Of a stretch of DNA of 64,000 nucleotides, positions 60,357-64,000 are shown in pieces. The DNA is from Polaribacter sp. NJDZ03. GTDB lineage: Bacteria; Bacteroidota; Bacteroidia; Flavobacteriales; Flavobacteriaceae. Both the position numbers and the translations under genes were made by a program. The stretch spans positions 2,336,001 to 2,400,000 of the forward strand of contig NZ_CP079195.1 of assembly GCF_019263805.1 (NCBI RefSeq). The letters run 5' to 3'. Within the stretch, counting starts at the first letter, position 1; the number at the start of each line of letters is the position of its first letter. The notes under the pieces were generated by a model that worked only from the letters and a program-made list of their open reading frames with translations, searched no databases and was not told the DNA's origin.

Positions 60357-63095
60357 TTAATACCTTAAATCTGCCGGTTCAATAAAATCAACCTCTAGCG
60401 TGTACATCTCTTTAATATAGGTTTTTATCTCAACAATAAATTCTTCTAATTTTTCTTCGGTAATTTCTACATCGGGTTTTCTATAATTTGATGAAAAGTT
60501 AATCGATAAAAAACCATTATTTAAGTTCTTAAAAGAATAAATACCACCTTCTAAAGGTTTCTTAAAATCATACTTTTTACTTTTTGTGTACAAATAAGCG
60601 TATAATAGTACTTGAATGGCTTTATGTTGCTCTTTTTCTCTTAACCTTTCGAATTCTACCACACGTAAATCTGCACCGCTTACCATACCAGTTTTATAAT
60701 CGATAATACGCAAAACACCATTTAACTGATCTACTCTATCTACCAGACCGTGAATTTTTATAGGAAAATCAATTCCTTCAATTTCTATTTCTGTTGATAA
60801 ATTTTCTTCTGTAGCAATAATCTTTAATTGATTGTTCTTGTCTTTTAACAAGTCCTTCTCTTGTGATAAAAAATTATTAACGAATCTATTTGCAACTTCA
60901 AAAATTAAGCGATTTCTTCCTGTAGAAATATCTCCATTTTTAAAAGCTTTCTTAAAATGTTTCACTACTAAATCTTTCGATTTTGTACGCATTAAATCGA
61001 TGTCTTCTGTTTGTAAAAACTTCCCCACAAAAGGCACATATAATTCATCTAAAGCTTCATGAACAACTGTACCTAAAGTATTATAAGCAACGGTTTCCTC
61101 TACATCTTCAAACTCTTTTAATTTGATTATTTTTTGCTTATAAAACGAAATCGGATTGTATAAATAATTGGTTAATGCAGAAGGAGAAATTCCTTTTTCA
61201 GCCAATTCCTTCAATTTTTCTAAAACGGTTTCATCCTTCTTAATTTCTTTTAATTCAACTTTTTGATTCACAACTTTAGGAGCAACAGTTTTCTGAATTA
61301 CATCTGTTCGCATCATTTCTAATTGCGTAACAAACCTACTTTTCTCTCCACTTCCTAAAACGTCGTGTTCTGTATTATAAATGATAAAAACGTTTTTTGC
61401 TCTTTGCATTAATCTAAAAAAGTGATACGAAAAAATAGCATCTTTTTCTCTATAGGTTGGCAAACCAAATTCTACTTTTACATCAAAAGGAATAAAAGAA
61501 TTTTGCTGACTACTAGCTGGTAAAACTCCTTCGTTGGTAGAAACTAAAATAATATTTTCAAAATCTAAAACACGGGTTTCTAACATTCCCATTAATTGCA
61601 AACCTCTTAATGGTTCTCCTTGAAAGGATAAACTTTCAGAAGAAATTAATTGTCTAAAAAAAAGAGCTAATGTTTTTAAATCAGGGAAATATTTAAACTC
61701 ATTTTGCAATGTTTTTAACTGCGTAAATGTGGTGTAAAATCTGAATAAATATTCTTTTTCTAAATCGCTAACATCTTCTTTTAAATAGTTTATTAAGTTT
61801 AAAATTCTGTCTATAAATTCATCTACGGAAGCATAAGAGCTAAATATTGAAACCAACACCTGTTTTAATGCTACTTCTGAATTTTCTAATAATTTATGAA
61901 TATCATTCTGATTGATAAAGGTCTGATTATGCTTTGCAATATTATCTGAAAATGTATCTATTTCTGGAATCAATCTATAAATAGATTGATGTTTTAAAAA
62001 CCGAATAACGTCTTTATAATAAAACTCATTTACAATTGATTTTTGCAATTTATCTTGAGAAATAAACAATTGAAATATAGAAAACAATAAGTTGGTTGTA
62101 GGTACATCTTTTAATGGGTACCCCATAGTAATGTTAATCGCATTAATATTTTTGGGCAAAGAATTTAACGTAATTGGCAACAATGTTTCATCTGCTAAAA
62201 CCAAAGCCGTATTTTTAAAATCTGTAATTTTCTCTAAAATTTCACCTGCATATTTAATTTGAGTGGTATTTTTAGAAGCTCCAATAACCTCTATATTTTT
62301 AGGTGCAGAAAATGTGTCACCTAAGGTTTTTATATCATTTTTCTCATAATATCTCCACTCCTTTTTATATCTTCTTATAAATTTACCTGCTTGATGATTA
62401 GATTTAAAAAAAGATTCATCAATATCCCAATAAATTTCTGAATTTCCAATTTCTAAAACTTTTTGAAATAATAATTCTTCTGCTGCATTTAAGGCATTAA
62501 ATCCAATGAAGAAGAATTTTTTATCGCTGTTTTTTTCTAAAAAAGAATCTATTTTTTTACAAGACTCTCTATAAATTAAACCTTGATACCCAATATTATT
62601 TTCTTTTAAAAATTGATAAAAAGCATTGTAATAAGTATTTAGTTTTTCAAGAAACAAATAATGATCTTTCATTAATTCGGTTTCTTTAAACTCTCCTTCT
62701 ACAGACCATTTCTTTAAACGCTGAATATCTCTCAAATAATGAAAAATGTCTTTAGTTGCTATTAAGTGCTGATCTATTTCGTTAAAATCTTGAATAACCG
62801 TAAAAGCCCAAGAAGCAAACACATCAAAAGTTACAGGTTCTTTCTCAATACCCTTATAAATAGTATAAAAATAAAATAATAACTGAATGCTATCAGCCTT
62901 TTCAATTCCAGAAATTTTGTTGATAAACTGCTCTACATTTATAATTTCCGGTAAAAAACCAACGGTAATTTTATCTTTAAAGGTTTGTTTTACAAACACT
63001 TTTGCTCTTTGAGAAGGAAGTACAAAAATGACATCTTCAAAAGATTTTGTTGTTTTTAAAATAGTCTCTATTGTAGTAGAAATAAAAGATTGCAT
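60357..63095 (-). CDS. AddB-like PD-(D/E)XK nuclease / inactivated helicase
   Basis: A 912-residue protein. The first 600 residues look like a SF1-type helicase with a lost Walker A (VLPSQRAKVFVK in place of a P-loop), as in AddB, and LFSIFQLFISQDKL in the body. The C-terminal 250 residues are a PD-(D/E)XK nuclease: GTVVHEALDELY, GLVDRVDQLNG and RIIDYKTGM give the His, Asp and Lys. It would be part of an end-processing or recombination complex, with an AddA-like partner gene outside the window or elsewhere. It is divergent from the YafV-type gene. Confidence 0.88.
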   Translation of the reverse strand: MQSFISTTIETILKTTKSFEDVIFVLPSQRAKVFVKQTFKDKITVGFLPEIINVEQFINKISGIEKADSIQLLFYFYTIYKGIEKEPVTFDVFASWAFTVIQDFNEIDQHLIATKDIFHYLRDIQRLKKWSVEGEFKETELMKDHYLFLEKLNTYYNAFYQFLKENNIGYQGLIYRESCKKIDSFLEKNSDKKFFFIGFNALNAAEELLFQKVLEIGNSEIYWDIDESFFKSNHQAGKFIRRYKKEWRYYEKNDIKTLGDTFSAPKNIEVIGASKNTTQIKYAGEILEKITDFKNTALVLADETLLPITLNSLPKNINAINITMGYPLKDVPTTNLLFSIFQLFISQDKLQKSIVNEFYYKDVIRFLKHQSIYRLIPEIDTFSDNIAKHNQTFINQNDIHKLLENSEVALKQVLVSIFSSYASVDEFIDRILNLINYLKEDVSDLEKEYLFRFYTTFTQLKTLQNEFKYFPDLKTLALFFRQLISSESLSFQGEPLRGLQLMGMLETRVLDFENIILVSTNEGVLPASSQQNSFIPFDVKVEFGLPTYREKDAIFSYHFFRLMQRAKNVFIIYNTEHDVLGSGEKSRFVTQLEMMRTDVIQKTVAPKVVNQKVELKEIKKDETVLEKLKELAEKGISPSALTNYLYNPISFYKQKIIKLKEFEDVEETVAYNTLGTVVHEALDELYVPFVGKFLQTEDIDLMRTKSKDLVVKHFKKAFKNGDISTGRNRLIFEVANRFVNNFLSQEKDLLKDKNNQLKIIATEENLSTEIEIEGIDFPIKIHGLVDRVDQLNGVLRIIDYKTGMVSGADLRVVEFERLREKEQHKAIQVLLYAYLYTKSKKYDFKKPLEGGIYSFKNLNNGFLSINFSSNYRKPDVEITEEKLEEFIVEIKTYIKEMYTLEVDFIEPADLRY

Positions 63096-63202
63096 AGTTT
63101 AAAGTAGGTCTCAACTCCGTTAAAACAGACATTTAGAAAAAACTGTCTACAAAAAGCGAAATTGAGAGGTTCATATGAAATACCAAATTACAATTTTTAT
63201 CC

Positions 63203-63210
63203 TATTTTTG
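63203..63210 (+). promoter_or_regulatory. Candidate -7 box of the YafV-type gene
   Basis: TATTTTTG, an exact TAnnTTTG match, lies 33 bases before the chosen ATG at 63244. It makes the in-frame ATG at 63175 (which would code a 23-residue hydrophobic extension) unlikely as the true start. Confidence 0.5.
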
Positions 63211-63243
63211 AGTAATCAAATTTTTAATTTTAAGAATAAAAAA

Positions 63244-64000
63244 ATGCAAAATGAATTAAACATAGTTGGTATTCAGTCAGATTTAGCTTGGGAAAATCCA
63301 GCCAAGAATCTTACTTTTTTTGAACAAAAAATAAATACACTGTCTAAAAATACAGATTTAGTAGTGTTACCAGAAATGTTTACTTCTGGTTTTACCATGA
63401 ATCCAAAAAAAGTAGCAGAGAAAATGGATGGTAAATCCATTTCTTGGATGCTTAAAATGGCTACAGAAAATAATTTTGCGATTTGTGGAAGTTTAGTGAT
63501 TTCTGAGCAAGGGAATTTCTACAATCGTTTGGTCTTTATACATCCATCAGGCAAAATAGAAACCTATAATAAACGACATTCTTTTACTTTAGCAGCAGAG
63601 GATAAAGTATACACTTCAGGAACAGAAAAACTAATTGTAAATTACAAAGGATGGAAAATTTGTCCTTTGATATGTTATGATCTACGTTTCCCTATATGGG
63701 CTAGAAATACAGAAAATTACGATCTATTAATATTTGTGGCAAATTGGCCTACTATTAGAATAAAAGCATGGTATACGCTATTAAAAGCACGTGCAATAGA
63801 AAACATGACTTATGTTATTGGAATAAATAGAACCGGAAAAGACGCTAATAATTATGAATATACTGGAAACTCACTAATTGTTAATTTTTTTGGTGAAGAA
63901 ACTTCTAAGCTTAAAAATAATGAAGTAGGAATTATAAAGTCAAGTTTAGTTAAAACAGATCAAGATTACAATAGGAAAAAAATGGGTTTTTTAAATGATA
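63244..64000 (+). CDS. Carbon-nitrogen hydrolase, omega-amidase YafV-type (runs off the window)
   Basis: 252 residues are visible, starting MQNELNIVGIQSDLAWENPA. The nitrilase triad is present: Glu in VVLPEMFTSGFT, Lys in YNKRHSFTLAAE and Cys in ICPLICYDLRFPIWAR. The MNPKKVAEKMDG and NWPTIRIKAW segments match YafV/NIT2-like omega-amidases, which hydrolyse alpha-ketoglutaramate or related compounds. The C-terminal end (near KKMGFLND) lies at the window edge, so only a short tail is missing. It is divergent from the AddB-like gene, with 148 bases between the starts. Confidence 0.9.
   Translation, partial: MQNELNIVGIQSDLAWENPAKNLTFFEQKINTLSKNTDLVVLPEMFTSGFTMNPKKVAEKMDGKSISWMLKMATENNFAICGSLVISEQGNFYNRLVFIHPSGKIETYNKRHSFTLAAEDKVYTSGTEKLIVNYKGWKICPLICYDLRFPIWARNTENYDLLIFVANWPTIRIKAWYTLLKARAIENMTYVIGINRTGKDANNYEYTGNSLIVNFFGEETSKLKNNEVGIIKSSLVKTDQDYNRKKMGFLND

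Noticed and set aside
60293..60385. 30-codon plus-strand frame (MSNERELIKENLYLVV...) between the MATE and AddB-like genes
   Set aside because: It overlaps the 3' end of the AddB-like gene in antisense, is very short and has no clear promoter; possible but not supportable.

Overview
This is a 64 kb stretch of an AT-rich chromosome from a marine-type member of the Bacteroidota, most likely family Flavobacteriaceae and Polaribacter-like (family-level confidence is good, genus is a guess). The signs are a SusC/SusD pair, a Por-type (T9SS) C-terminal sorting domain, many lipoproteins with short N-terminal signals, DUF3857/transglutaminase proteins, a short RpoD-type sigma factor of about 287 residues, and -7 promoter boxes of the TAnnTTTG type. 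No insertion sequence, integrase, prophage, CRISPR array or rRNA operon was seen. The only RNA genes found are one tRNA-Cys and a TPP riboswitch.

Layout. 0-5.7 kb: 5' end of ahcY, a phosphopantetheinyl transferase, a DUF983 protein, an AraC regulator, a GGGP-synthase-like prenyltransferase, an inverted REP-like array, a PnuC transporter with a NadR-like kinase, a 162-bp MITE-like palindrome and the ribosome-rescue factor ArfB. 5.7-13.1 kb: a minus-strand locus with a DUF2064 protein, SusC, SusD, a periplasmic nucleoside hydrolase and an MtnK-like kinase, read here as an uptake and salvage system for nucleosides or 5'-modified nucleosides. 13.2-20.4 kb: a TlpA-type thioredoxin lipoprotein, a dispersed structured element, a TPP riboswitch driving a TonB-dependent receptor, a small conserved-looking protein with a divergent RpoD-like sigma factor, and a ClC exchanger. 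20.4-29.4 kb: two DUF3857 proteins (one with an intact transglutaminase triad, one apparently dead), a persulfide-dioxygenase/rhodanese fusion with a rhodanese lipoprotein and a SulP transporter, and ruvB. 29.5-47 kb: a giant T9SS-secreted protein, M1 and S8 peptidase lipoproteins, a metallo-beta-lactamase-fold hydrolase, an unlisted 53-residue membrane protein, and the PBP1C / alpha-2-macroglobulin pair. 47-49.4 kb: a small accessory block (membrane protein, TPR protein, TM2 protein, XRE regulator) lying between an intact tRNA-Cys with its terminator and a degraded copy of both. 49.5-64 kb: folB, glnS, a DUF6370 lipoprotein, a type II toxin-antitoxin module bracketed by 72-bp direct repeats, an aldo/keto reductase, pgk, the DNA polymerase III delta' subunit, a MOSC protein, an enoyl-CoA hydratase, a MATE exporter, an AddB-like nuclease and the start of a YafV-type amidase.

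The most interesting signals are not single genes. First, a roughly 90-nt intergenic element occurs three times (14.4, 50.0 and 57.1 kb) with compensatory base changes in its outer stem, which suggests a conserved structure. Second, two accessory modules (toxin-antitoxin, and the tRNA-Cys block) are each bracketed by duplicated intrinsic terminators, hinting at a common way of gaining small cargo. Third, the SusCD / nucleoside hydrolase / MtnK-like kinase locus looks like a dedicated nucleoside-scavenging system whose exact substrate is open.
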